This document shows positions 1 to 8,217 of a stretch of DNA of 64,000 nucleotides, piece by piece. Below the pieces are notes generated by a model. It ran no database searches, was not told the origin of the DNA, and was given only the letters and a program-made list of their open reading frames with translations. The stretch spans positions 620,001-684,000 of the forward strand of contig NZ_VAUP01000015.1 in the NCBI RefSeq assembly GCF_005871085.1. Direction: 5' to 3'. This DNA comes from Xanthobacter autotrophicus (lineage in GTDB: Bacteria > Pseudomonadota > Alphaproteobacteria > Rhizobiales > Xanthobacteraceae). Numbering within the stretch: the stretch's first letter is position 1; each line of letters starts with the position of its first letter. Made by a program: the position numbers and the translations under genes.

Positions 1-1
1 C

Positions 2-145
2 TGGCGCGAGGTCGGCCTCGGCGCCCAGATCCTGCGTGACCTCGGCATCGTCTCGATTCGCCTCCTGGCCTCCAAATCCCGCACCTATGTGGGCCTCGCC
101 GGCTTCGGCATCGAGATCGTGGACACCGAGTCCCTCGACGCCTGA
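2..145 (+). CDS. GTP cyclohydrolase II domain protein (RibA or RibBA), C-terminal end only
   Basis: The frame is open at the left edge and only the last 47 residues are present. They match the end of the GTP cyclohydrolase II fold: GLGAQILRDLGI followed by YVGLAGFGIEIV. The family opens GTP in the first step of riboflavin synthesis. The tail cannot tell RibA from bifunctional RibBA. In several alphaproteobacterial RibBA proteins the GCHII half is degenerate, and the zinc-binding cysteines that would settle this lie outside the window. Confidence 0.85.
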   Translation, partial: WREVGLGAQILRDLGIVSIRLLASKSRTYVGLAGFGIEIVDTESLDA

Positions 146-369
146 GGCTGACGCCCCTCGCCCCTGAGCGAATTTTGTGCACCGCAGGGCAGGCTAAGCC
201 GTTGTGACAGAACGACGACAGACCTGCCCCGCGTGGCGAAGCCAGCGATTGCAACGCTTCGCCGGAAATCGTGAGCTAAAAACAGGCGGCTAAACTCTTT
301 TCGACCCCGATGGAAGGTGTCAGCATCCGTGTGACGTGATGCCGCGCTTTCCCATCGGGAGAGAAAACC

Positions 370-1212
370 ATGTTTTCGCGCCGCTTCTGGTCCCGGTCCC
401 TGGTTTCACACCGCCTCGTTCTAGGCCTCGCCTTCCTCGTCCTCGCCGGCACGGCACCGGCCCGCGCCGGCAGTAGCGGAATGGACGTGGATCTCGAACT
501 CGTCCTCGCCGTGGACGTCTCCTATTCCATGGACACAGAAGAGCAGGCCCTCCAGCGCGAGGGCTATGCGTCGGCCGTGGTCTCCCGCGAATTCCTCGAT
601 GCCCTGCGCCTTGGCCCCTCGGGGCGCATCGCGGTGGAGTATGTGGAATGGGCAGGCGACGGCGAGCAGAAGGTGGTGGTGGACTGGCGCATCATCGACA
701 GTCCGCAGACCGCCAAGGCTTTCGCCGACGCGGTGATGGGCGCGCCGCTGCGGCGGGTGTACCGCACCTCCATATCGAGCGCCCTGCTGTTCAGCGCCGA
801 CCAGTTCGACCTCAATGGCTACAAGGGCGTGCGGCGCGTCATCGACGTCTCCGGCGACGGCGTGAACAACCAGGGCCCGCCGGTGGCCCTGGCGCGCGAT
901 GCCGTGGTGCAGCGGGGAATCACCGTGAACGGCCTGCCTTTGCTGCTGAAGCGCGCTGCCTCCTCCGCCCTCGATGTGCCGGAGCTGGACGCTTATTATG
1001 AGGATTGCGTCATCGGCGGCCCGGGCGCTTTCGTCATTCCAGTGCAGCAGATGGAAGAGTTTGCCCGCGCCATCAAGACCAAGCTGGTGATGGAGGTAGC
1101 GGGCATGGTGCCGCCGCCGGCTCCCGGCCTGATCCAGCGCGCGGCGGCCACCGAGCCGCGCGTCTCCTGCACCATCGGCGAGAAGATCTGGATGGATCAC
1201 TGGGCCAATTGA
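370..1212 (+). CDS. Secreted DUF1194 protein with von Willebrand factor A-like fold
   Basis: This is a 280-residue exported protein. Residues 1-33 form a signal peptide with an Arg-rich start, a hydrophobic core and APARA before Gly34. The mature part looks like a VWA domain: the metal-site motif DxSxS is Asp49, Ser51 and Ser53, and a later DVSGDG turn is the usual second acidic loop. VWA domains bind partners through a divalent metal; the partner of DUF1194 proteins is not known. The gene stands alone, and its stop is 6 bases from the stop of the convergent isomerase gene, so context gives no role. Confidence 0.85.
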   Translation: MFSRRFWSRSLVSHRLVLGLAFLVLAGTAPARAGSSGMDVDLELVLAVDVSYSMDTEEQALQREGYASAVVSREFLDALRLGPSGRIAVEYVEWAGDGEQKVVVDWRIIDSPQTAKAFADAVMGAPLRRVYRTSISSALLFSADQFDLNGYKGVRRVIDVSGDGVNNQGPPVALARDAVVQRGITVNGLPLLLKRAASSALDVPELDAYYEDCVIGGPGAFVIPVQQMEEFARAIKTKLVMEVAGMVPPPAPGLIQRAAATEPRVSCTIGEKIWMDHWAN

Positions 1213-1218
1213 GGATGT

Positions 1219-2250
1219 TCAATCGCTCGTGACGAGCGGCGCGCGGCGCAGCGCCGCAAGGTCCGCCGCGCCAGTGGCAAAGCAGACGATGCGCAACTGG
1301 TCCGTCATCTGCGAAAAGTGCTCCACCACCGCCTCGGTGGAGGTGACCGCGGCCTTCAGTGTGCCCGCCGCCTGACCCGCGAGATCGGCACCGAGCCGGA
1401 TGGCCTTGGCCGCGTCCACGCCATGTCGCACCCCACCGGAGGCGATGAGCGGAATGTCCGGGCAGGCCGCTCGCGCCTCCACCACCGCCTGGGCGGTGGG
1501 AATGCCCCAGTCGGCGAAGGCGGCGGCCACGGCGCGGCTGCGGCCGGTGCCGCGTTCTCCTTCCACCAGCGCCCAGTTGGTGCCCCCTGCCCCGGCCACG
1601 TCCAGCGCCGCCACCCCGCAGTCGGCCAACCGCCGGGCCACGGCGCCGGACAGGCCGAAGCCCACCTCCTTCACCACCACCGGCACGGACAGGCCGGCGC
1701 AGAGCGAGCCGATGTGGTCAAGCACGCAGCGCCAATCCCGGTCGCCGCCCTGCTGGATGGCTTCCTGCAACGGATTGAGATGGATGACGAGGGCATCCGC
1801 CCCGATCATCTCCACCGCGCGGCGAGCCGCATCCTGCCCGTCCTTTGCCAGTAGTTGAGCCGCACCGAGATTGGCGAGGAGCGCGATATCCGGCGCCCGC
1901 CGCCGCAGGTCGGCGCCGAGGCCGCTGGCCGAACCGTTCTCGATGGCGATGCGCTGGGAGCCGACGCCGAGCGCGATGCCCAGGGCCTGCGCGGCTTCGG
2001 CGAGATGGGCATTGATGGCTTCCGCCCGCGCAGGGCCGCCGGTCATGGCGGAGATCAGGAACGGCGCCTTCAGGGCGCGCCCGAGGAAGTGCGTCGTGAG
2101 GTCGACTGCGTCGAGATCGAGTTCCGGTAATGCGCAATGGATGAAGCGCACCTGATCGAACCCCGCATCCACATGCGAAGCGACACGCCCGCCCGCGAGC
2201 ACAATGTCGATGTGGTCTTCCTTGCGCCGACCCGCGCCGCTTTCGTCCAT
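1219..2250 (-). CDS. fni: Type 2 isopentenyl-diphosphate delta-isomerase (FMN-dependent)
   Basis: This enzyme interconverts isopentenyl and dimethylallyl diphosphate using reduced FMN. The 343-residue protein has the family motifs in order: RKEDHIDI at residues 9-16, the flavin-binding ISAMTGG at 66-72, GVGSQR at 95-100, a VKEVGFGLS strand and a C-terminal [10 protein letters not shown] phosphate loop. I start at the Met just before the KEDHI motif; an upstream in-frame Met would add 37 residues of unlike, Arg-rich sequence. It is divergent from a polyprenyl synthetase gene, which suggests a shared isoprenoid role. Most alphaproteobacteria live without an isomerase, so this is probably an add-on for high isoprenoid demand (carotenoid, hopanoid or quinone). 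Confidence 0.93.
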   Translation of the reverse strand: MDESGAGRRKEDHIDIVLAGGRVASHVDAGFDQVRFIHCALPELDLDAVDLTTHFLGRALKAPFLISAMTGGPARAEAINAHLAEAAQALGIALGVGSQRIAIENGSASGLGADLRRRAPDIALLANLGAAQLLAKDGQDAARRAVEMIGADALVIHLNPLQEAIQQGGDRDWRCVLDHIGSLCAGLSVPVVVKEVGFGLSGAVARRLADCGVAALDVAGAGGTNWALVEGERGTGRSRAVAAAFADWGIPTAQAVVEARAACPDIPLIASGGVRHGVDAAKAIRLGADLAGQAAGTLKAAVTSTEAVVEHFSQMTDQLRIVCFATGAADLAALRRAPLVTSD

Positions 2251-2393
2251 CGACCCTCGCCGGCGCCCGCCTGCAAAAGAGAACGCGTTTTGCCTGAAGC
2301 CGCGGCGAGGACGCCACATGACGCCAGATTCTGTCGCCCGGCGCGCCCCGCGCACTGGCATCCTTCCTTAAGGGGTGATCTAAAGTCGTTCAA

Positions 2394-2416
2394 GGCAACG
2401 TATTTTGGCAACGTAT
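2394..2416. repeat. Direct repeat GGCAACGTAT x2 in the fni / polyprenyl synthetase divergent region
   Basis: The ten bases GGCAACGTAT occur twice, separated by TTT, giving a 13-base period. They lie in the 217-base gap between two divergent isoprenoid genes, about 50 bases before the synthetase start. Repeats of this size and place often bind regulators, but no known operator is recognised. Confidence 0.5.
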
Positions 2417-2467
2417 CTGCCAGCAGGGGTGCGCCCCCGGCAGCACAGCAGACGATGAGGGGCGTGG

Positions 2468-3547
2468 ATGGGGAAGGGCGGACGGGACCGGCGGACCTCG
2501 GAAGGTTCGCACGACGCGCTGCGGCCAAGCTCGTCCCAAGGCGCGTCGCAAGGTGGTTCCACCCTGGCGCTGGCCGTCGCGGAGCCGGAGACCAGCCGGG
2601 CACCGGACGTGCGGATGCATGATCTGGAGGAGCCACCGGCCGCAGCCTTCCCGCCGCGCTCGCGCGACCTCTCCTTCCTGCGGGCGGTGATCGATCGCCG
2701 ACTCGGGCTGCTGGTGCCACCGGCGGCCTCCCACCCGGCCGTGTTGCATGCCGCCATGCGCCACATCCTGCTGTCGCCCGGCAAACGGCTGCGCCCGCTG
2801 CTCACCCTTGCCGCCGCGATCCAGCTCAATGCCTCCGAGCACGCAGTGCTGGATTTCGGCTGCGCGCTGGAGATGATCCACGCCTCTTCCCTGATCGTGG
2901 ACGACCTGCCCTGCATGGACGACGCCGCCATGCGGCGCGCTCAGCCCACCACCCATGTGCAGTATGGCGAGGACGTGGCAGTTCTTGCCTCCATCGGCCT
3001 TTTGTCGCGCGCCTTCGGGGTAGCCGCGGCGGCGCCGGGGGTGAGCGAACACGCGCGCCTGGACGCGGTGGCCATCCTGTCCATGGCGGTGGGCTCGCTG
3101 GGCCTGTGCGGTGGCCAATATGACGACCTGCGTCCGAGCCCCGGCCGCAGCCTCGCCGCCACCGAGGACGTGAACCGCCGTAAGACCGGCGTTCTGTTTT
3201 CGGCCGCGGTGGAGATCGCCGGCCATGTGGCGGCGGCGGACGAGACCCAGCTCGGCCATCTCAAGGCACTGGCCGGCCATGTGGGCCGTGCCTACCAGAT
3301 CCTCGACGACATTCTCGATGCTTCGGGTTCCTCTGCCAGCCTTGGCAAGGATGTGGGCAAGGACGCCCACAAGGCCACCGTCATCGCCTCCCTCGGCGCG
3401 CCACGCGCGCGCAAGCTTCTGTCCGAGCACTTGGCGGGCGCGCTTACCGCCTCTAAAGAGCTAGGACCCAACACGGACGGCCAGGAGCCCCTGCGAGATT
3501 TCATGACCGCTGCCTTCGGCGAACTGATGGGGCCGCTGGCGCCGTGA
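2468..3547 (+). CDS. Polyprenyl (probably geranylgeranyl) diphosphate synthase
   Basis: This is an all-helical prenyl chain-elongation enzyme. It has the GKRLRP substrate loop (105-110), the first Asp-rich motif DDLPCMDD (145-152) and the second, DDILD (280-284), each binding Mg-diphosphate. Five residues before the first motif is a small Ser, which in this family usually allows products longer than farnesyl diphosphate; GGPP is therefore my inference. At 359 residues it is longer than usual because of about 65 low-complexity residues at the N-terminus; an internal Met at position 50 is an alternative start. The gene overlaps the next one by 4 bases. Divergence from fni suggests carotenoid-type isoprenoids, but no crt genes are in the window. 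Confidence 0.9.
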   Translation: MGKGGRDRRTSEGSHDALRPSSSQGASQGGSTLALAVAEPETSRAPDVRMHDLEEPPAAAFPPRSRDLSFLRAVIDRRLGLLVPPAASHPAVLHAAMRHILLSPGKRLRPLLTLAAAIQLNASEHAVLDFGCALEMIHASSLIVDDLPCMDDAAMRRAQPTTHVQYGEDVAVLASIGLLSRAFGVAAAAPGVSEHARLDAVAILSMAVGSLGLCGGQYDDLRPSPGRSLAATEDVNRRKTGVLFSAAVEIAGHVAAADETQLGHLKALAGHVGRAYQILDDILDASGSSASLGKDVGKDAHKATVIASLGAPRARKLLSEHLAGALTASKELGPNTDGQEPLRDFMTAAFGELMGPLAP

Positions 3548-4530
3548 GCGCCGCGTCCCGATACGATCGTCCCGCGGAAGACCAGAATCCGGCGCCATCC
3601 TCGGCCCCACCCCTGGCCATCTCGGGCCTTCACGTGGGCTATGGCGAACGTACGGTGCTGGCGGGCGTCGATCTCGTCGTGCCCGAAAGCACGGTCACGG
3701 CACTGACCGGCCCGAACGGTGCAGGCAAGACCACCCTCGTGCGCGCCATCTGCGGCCGTATCGCCCCCCGGGCTGGGGCGGTCATGGTGTGCGGCGTTCC
3801 GGCGGCGGAAGGCGCCGCCCGCACCCGCATCGGCCTCGCGCCACAGGATATCGCGCTCTATCGTAGCCTGACCATTTCCGAGAATCTCGAGGTGTTCGCC
3901 AGCCTTGCCGGCGTGCCGGGGGGCGCCGTGCCCGCCTGCGTCGCCAACGTGATGGTGCGCACCGGCGTCGCCGATCGCCGCAACGAGCGCATCGACCGCC
4001 TGTCCGGCGGCTGGCAGCGCCGGGCCAACGTGGCCGCCGCTTTGGTGGGCGATCCGCGCCTGCTGGTGCTCGACGAGCCCACCGTGGGGGTGGACGCCCC
4101 AGCCCGCGCCGAGCTGGCGGCGCTGGTGCGCAGCCTTGCGGGGGAAGGGCTCGGCATCCTTCTCGTCACTCACGATTTCGCCTTCGCCGAGGACGTGGCC
4201 GACCGCGTCGCCATTCTCAAGGACGGGCGGGTAGCCCTTGAAGGCGAACTGGGCGCGCTGGTCGCCGCTCACTTTCCCAACCAGCGCCGGGTGGAAACGA
4301 CATTCGCCACCCCGCCCACGCTCAAGGGCCGGCAGGTGCTCGCCGCCCAAGGCCTGCACGCCGGGCCGGACGAAACCGCCTTCAGCGGCGTGGTGGCGGA
4401 CACGCCGGCGGCGGCGGGCGATCTCATCGCGGCCCTGAAGGCGGCGGGGCTGGTGCCCCGCACCCTCTCGCTCCAGGCCGCCGGGCTCGATGCGCTCTAC
4501 GCCTCCGTCACCCGGAAGCCGTCCCCATGA
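3544..4530 (+). CDS. ABC transporter ATP-binding protein (NatA/ABC-2 type)
   Basis: This is the nucleotide-binding subunit of an ABC-2 exporter. Walker A is GPNGAGKTT (56-64), the Q-loop is around residue 101, the signature is LSGGWQRR (153-160) and Walker B is LLVLDEPT (173-180), followed by a LLVTHD switch. A 25-residue N-terminal and an 80-residue C-terminal extension make it 328 residues, far longer than CcmA (about 200). The GTG start overlaps the preceding stop, and its own stop overlaps the permease start, so all three are probably translated together. It sits where ccmA would stand in a ccm operon, but its length and extensions argue against CcmA. Substrate unknown. Confidence 0.92.
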   Translation: MSAASRYDRPAEDQNPAPSSAPPLAISGLHVGYGERTVLAGVDLVVPESTVTALTGPNGAGKTTLVRAICGRIAPRAGAVMVCGVPAAEGAARTRIGLAPQDIALYRSLTISENLEVFASLAGVPGGAVPACVANVMVRTGVADRRNERIDRLSGGWQRRANVAAALVGDPRLLVLDEPTVGVDAPARAELAALVRSLAGEGLGILLVTHDFAFAEDVADRVAILKDGRVALEGELGALVAAHFPNQRRVETTFATPPTLKGRQVLAAQGLHAGPDETAFSGVVADTPAAAGDLIAALKAAGLVPRTLSLQAAGLDALYASVTRKPSP

Positions 4531-5717
4531 TGATCGCCATCGTCCGGGCCATGGCCCTCACCCTGATGCGCGACCGCGGAGCGCTGCTGATGACCTTCGT
4601 GCTGCCGCCGGTGCTGTTCGTGCTGTTCGCGGCGGTGTTCGCCGGCACCGGCGGGGAAGCCTCCAGCATCAAGGTCGCGGCGGCTCAGGCCACGGACGCC
4701 CCCGCCGCCCGCATGCTGCTCGACGCCCTCGCCCGCGCCCCGGATGTCCATCTGACGCCGGTGGCGCCTGAGGAGGTGGCCAAGCGCGTGGCGGACGGGA
4801 GCGCCGACGTGGGCCTCATCGTGCGCGCCGATGTGGCCGCCGCCACCGACAAGCCGCCGCTGGTGATCATCACCGACGCCGGCCGCAACGTGGCGGCAGC
4901 CTTGCTCGCCGCCCGCATCCAGCGCCTGTTCACCGAGGATTTGCCCGGCCTTGCCATGCGGCGGGTGGCGGGGCAGATCGAGGTGCTGGTGGGGCCGTTC
5001 TCCGCCGAGCAGAAAGCGCGGCTCGACGATTCGGTGGCCCGTGCGCCGGAGCTGGTGGCCCAGGGCGGGGCTGATTTGATGGAGCGCCAGCCCCTCGCCA
5101 GCCGCCGGGCCGAGCCGGGGGTGAGCTATTATGCCGGCGCCATCGCCATGCTGTTCCTGCTGTTCGCGGCGGTGCAGGGCGCGGCGAGCCTGGTGGATGA
5201 ACGCCGCTCGGGCGTGTTCGACCGCATCGTCATGAGCCGGGGCGGCGTGCTGGCGCTGGTGGGCGGCAAGCTCTGCTTCCTGATCCTGCAAGGGCTGGCG
5301 CTCGCCGCCGTGCTGTTCGCGGTTGCGCAGGTGGTCTATGGCGTCCACGTCATCCAGCACCTGGGCACCGTCACCCTGGTGGCGGCGGCGGCCTCGGCGG
5401 CGGCGGCCGGCATTGCCCTGCCCCTTGCCGCGATGGCGCGCACCCGCCATCAGGCGCAGACCCTCTCCACCTTCGCGGTGCTGCTGCTCTCGGCCGTTGG
5501 CGGCAGCATGGTGCCTCGCTTCCTGATGCCGGACTGGCTCCAGAAGCTGGGCGTACTGACACCCACCGCCTGGGGCATCGAGGCCTTCCAGGGCGCTCTG
5601 TGGCGCGGGGAAGGCATCGGCGACCTTGCCTTGGCCCTCGCTGTCCTGCTCGCCTATGGCGCGGTGGGCGCGGGCTTCACCCTGTGGCTCATCCGCCGGC
5701 AGGTGCGCCTAGCCTGA
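4527..5717 (+). CDS. ABC-2 type transporter permease
   Basis: This is the membrane subunit partner of the preceding ATPase (start and stop overlap by 4 bases). The 396-residue protein has one N-terminal membrane helix (about 15-36, LLMTFVLPPVLFVLFAAVF), an extracytoplasmic domain of about 160 residues, and five or six C-terminal helices from about residue 205. This is the layout of the NatB/YhiH family of ABC-2 exporters. CcmB, by contrast, is about 220 residues with six closely packed helices and no large soluble insert. The ccmC gene follows 86 bases later in the same direction. Substrate cannot be told; lipid-like or drug-like molecules are common for the family. Confidence 0.9.
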   Translation: MMIAIVRAMALTLMRDRGALLMTFVLPPVLFVLFAAVFAGTGGEASSIKVAAAQATDAPAARMLLDALARAPDVHLTPVAPEEVAKRVADGSADVGLIVRADVAAATDKPPLVIITDAGRNVAAALLAARIQRLFTEDLPGLAMRRVAGQIEVLVGPFSAEQKARLDDSVARAPELVAQGGADLMERQPLASRRAEPGVSYYAGAIAMLFLLFAAVQGAASLVDERRSGVFDRIVMSRGGVLALVGGKLCFLILQGLALAAVLFAVAQVVYGVHVIQHLGTVTLVAAAASAAAAGIALPLAAMARTRHQAQTLSTFAVLLLSAVGGSMVPRFLMPDWLQKLGVLTPTAWGIEAFQGALWRGEGIGDLALALAVLLAYGAVGAGFTLWLIRRQVRLA

Positions 5718-5803
5718 GGGCGAGCCCCGCGGCCCCCTGCGACACGAAATCCTGAACGCCGAGAGCGCTTCCCTCCGAGGCGCGGGGGCTTTAGAACCGC
5801 GCC

Positions 5804-6535
5804 ATGGCGATCCTCGACCTTGCCAACCCGGTCCGCTTCATGAGCCTGTCCGCCCGCATCCTGCCATGGATCGCGGGGGCGGCGGTGGTGACGCTCGCCG
5901 TCGGCTTCTTCCTCGCCTTCCGCGCCCCGCCCGATTACCAGCAGGGCGAGACGGTGCGCATCATGTACATCCACGTGCCGTTCGCGTGGCTCGGCCTGTT
6001 CGGCTATTCCATGATGGCGGCCTCCTCCATCGGCATCCTGGTATGGCGCCATCCCCTGGCGGACGTGGCCCACAAGGCCGCCGCACCCGTGGGCGCCACC
6101 TTCACCGCTTTGTGCCTGGTCACCGGCGCCCTGTGGGGGCGGCCCATGTGGGGCACCTATTGGGTGTGGGACGCCCGGCTCACCTCCATGCTGGTGCTGC
6201 TTTTGCTCTATCTCGGCCTGATGGCCCTGCGCGCCGCCATCGACGAGCCCAACCGCGCCGGGCGTGCCGCTGCGGTGCTCACGCTGGTGGGCTTCATCAA
6301 CGTGCCCATCGTGAAATTCTCGGTGGACTGGTGGAACACGCTGCACCAGCCCGCCTCGGTGTTCCGCATGGGCGGCTCCACCATCGAATCGAGCCTGTTG
6401 TGGCCGCTGCTGGTGTGCGCCATCGGCTTCACGCTGCTGTTTCTGGCGCTGCACATGCTGGGCATGCGCACGGAAATCCTCCGCCGCCGCGTACAGGCGC
6501 TGGAAGCCCGCGCCGCTGCCGAAGCGATGGCCTGA
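5804..6535 (+). CDS. ccmC: Heme exporter / heme-handling protein CcmC
   Basis: CcmC loads heme onto the chaperone CcmE at the periplasmic face for cytochrome c maturation (System I). The protein (243 residues) has six predicted membrane helices and the diagnostic tryptophan-rich WWD segment at 111-128 (WGRPMWGTYWVWDARLTS). The two heme-ligand histidines are probably His57 (IHVPFAW) and the His in WWNTLHQP. It is followed by ccmD and ccmG, the standard order. A cytochrome c gene that needs this pathway lies about 30 kb away. Confidence 0.96.
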   Translation: MAILDLANPVRFMSLSARILPWIAGAAVVTLAVGFFLAFRAPPDYQQGETVRIMYIHVPFAWLGLFGYSMMAASSIGILVWRHPLADVAHKAAAPVGATFTALCLVTGALWGRPMWGTYWVWDARLTSMLVLLLLYLGLMALRAAIDEPNRAGRAAAVLTLVGFINVPIVKFSVDWWNTLHQPASVFRMGGSTIESSLLWPLLVCAIGFTLLFLALHMLGMRTEILRRRVQALEARAAAEAMA

Positions 6536-6557
6536 GCGGCGGGGTGAGCGATCTGAC

Positions 6558-6728
6558 ATGAGCCACTTCGTCTTCATCGCCGCCTCTTATGGCGTCGCCA
6601 CGCTCGGCCTCGGGCTGCTCGCCGCCTGGCTGCTGGTCGATTACGGCCAGCAGCGCAGGGCGTTGGCGGAGCTTGAAGCCCGCGGCCTCCGCAAGAGGTC
6701 CCGCCGCGGACCGGGGGATGCAGCATGA
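6558..6728 (+). CDS. ccmD: Heme exporter small subunit CcmD
   Basis: A 56-residue membrane protein of the CcmD type: an N-terminal hydrophobic helix (about 5-27, SYGVATLGLGLLAAWLL) followed by a charged tail with several Arg. CcmD helps release holo-CcmE from CcmC. The sequence itself is poorly conserved in this family, so the call leans on size, topology and position between ccmC and ccmG. The stop overlaps the ccmG start (ATGA). Confidence 0.85.
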   Translation: MSHFVFIAASYGVATLGLGLLAAWLLVDYGQQRRALAELEARGLRKRSRRGPGDAA

Positions 6729-7327
6729 GCACGCCCGACGAGACACCCGGCATAACCCGGCACCGCCGCCGGCTGTGGCTGGTGGCCCTGCCGCTGGTGC
6801 TGTTCCTGGCACTCGCCGGCCTGTTCTTTTCCCGGCTCGAAACCGGTGGCGACCCCTCGCGCATCCCTTCCGCCTTGGTAGGGAAGGCAGCGCCCCGGAT
6901 TGCGCTGCCGCCGCTGGAGGGCCTGAAGGGTCCGGGCGGCACGCCCCTGCCCGGCATCGATCTGGTGGCGCTTTCCGGCAAGCCGACGCTGGTGAACGTC
7001 TGGGCCTCCTGGTGCGGCCCCTGCCGGGACGAGCATCCCGTGCTCATGCAGCTTGCCAAGGACGGCCGCTTCAACCTCGTGGGCATAAATTACAAGGACG
7101 CACCGGAGAATGCCCGCCGCTTCCTCGGCCAATATGGCCTGCCCTATCAGGCCGTAGGCGTGGACCCCAAGGGCCGCGCAGCCATCGACTGGGGCGTCTA
7201 TGGGGTGCCGGAGACCTTCGTGGTCGCCAAGGACGGCACCATCGTCCACAAGTTCGTGGGGCCGCTCACGCCCGAGGCGGTCAACACCAAGCTTCTGCCG
7301 TTGATCGCCCGCCTGTCGGGAAACTGA
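6725..7327 (+). CDS. ccmG: Thiol:disulfide interchange protein CcmG (DsbE)
   Basis: This is a membrane-anchored thioredoxin-like protein that keeps the CXXCH cysteines of apocytochrome c reduced in the periplasm. A single anchor helix spans about 17-36; the thioredoxin fold follows, with the active site WASWCGPC (Cys97 and Cys100). The cis-Pro loop GVPETFVV and the Glu-rich central insert typical of CcmG are present. Length (200 residues) is normal. It is translationally coupled to ccmD. Confidence 0.95.
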   Translation: MSTPDETPGITRHRRRLWLVALPLVLFLALAGLFFSRLETGGDPSRIPSALVGKAAPRIALPPLEGLKGPGGTPLPGIDLVALSGKPTLVNVWASWCGPCRDEHPVLMQLAKDGRFNLVGINYKDAPENARRFLGQYGLPYQAVGVDPKGRAAIDWGVYGVPETFVVAKDGTIVHKFVGPLTPEAVNTKLLPLIARLSGN

Positions 7328-7366
7328 GCGGCCGCCACTAGGGTGACGCCGGCGGAAACTGGGATT

Positions 7367-8191
7367 ATGGATTCCGCCATGGCCTTTTCCCCTGACGAGA
7401 TCGAACGCTACGCCCGCCACATCGTGCTCCACGACGTGGGCGGCCCCGGACAGCAGAAGCTGAAGGCGGCGACCGTGCTGGTGGTCGGTGCCGGCGGGCT
7501 CGGCGCGCCGGTGCTGCTCTATCTCGCCGCGGCGGGCGTGGGCCGGCTGATTCTTGTCGAGGATGACGTGGTCTCCCTCTCCAACCTCCAGCGGCAGGTG
7601 ATCCACCGCACGCAGGACGTGGGCCGGCCCAAGACCGACAGCGCCGGCGATGCCATCGGTGCCCTCAACCCCCATGTGGAACTGGTCACCCACGCGATGC
7701 GACTGGACGCCGGCAATGCGCTGGATCTGATCGCCGATGCCGATGTGGTGGTGGACGGCTCGGACAATTTCGCCACGCGCTATCTGGTGTCGGACGCCTG
7801 CGTGCTGGCGAAAAAGCCGTTGGTGACGGCGGCGCTCGGCGCCTTCGACGCCACGGTTACCACCCTGCGCGCCCACGAGACGGCGCCGGACGGCACTCCC
7901 AACCCCACCTATCGCTGCCTGTTCCCCGAGCCGCCGCCGGCTGGAACCGTGCCGGCCTGCGCGGAAGCCGGCGTACTGGGAGCGCTGGCGGGGATCGCCG
8001 GATCGCTCGCCGCGCTGGAGGCGATCCGCGCCGTGGTGGGCTTCGGCGAGGGGCTGGTGGGGCGCCTGCTGATGATCGACGCCCGTGCCATGCGCTTCGA
8101 GACCCTGAGCTACGGCTGGGACCCGGACAACCCGCTGACCGGCACCGGCGACCGCATCACCGACCTCTCCGCGCATGTGAGAATCCCATAA
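7367..8191 (+). CDS. moeB: MoeB/ThiF/HesA-family adenylyltransferase
   Basis: This E1-like enzyme adenylates the C-terminal Gly-Gly of a ubiquitin-like sulfur carrier (MoaD or ThiS). Key parts are the ERYARHIVL N-terminal motif, the nucleotide loop GAGGLG (41-46), the acidic switch Asp66-Asp67, and SNLQRQ with the catalytic Arg. The second zinc CxxC of MoeB is missing: the usual DPDCPLCG is here DPDNPLTG. ThiF-like activity or zinc-free folding are both possible. I chose the ATG at 7367; a GTG 24 bases upstream and an ATG 12 bases downstream are alternatives. It follows ccmG by 39 bases. Confidence 0.85.
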   Translation: MDSAMAFSPDEIERYARHIVLHDVGGPGQQKLKAATVLVVGAGGLGAPVLLYLAAAGVGRLILVEDDVVSLSNLQRQVIHRTQDVGRPKTDSAGDAIGALNPHVELVTHAMRLDAGNALDLIADADVVVDGSDNFATRYLVSDACVLAKKPLVTAALGAFDATVTTLRAHETAPDGTPNPTYRCLFPEPPPAGTVPACAEAGVLGALAGIAGSLAALEAIRAVVGFGEGLVGRLLMIDARAMRFETLSYGWDPDNPLTGTGDRITDLSAHVRIP

Positions 8192-8217
8192 GGGACGCTT
8201 CTCAGGCCATTAGAAAT

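Noticed and set aside
3544-5717. ccmA and ccmB
   Set aside because: Position fits, but both proteins are far too long and the permease has a large soluble insert absent from CcmB.
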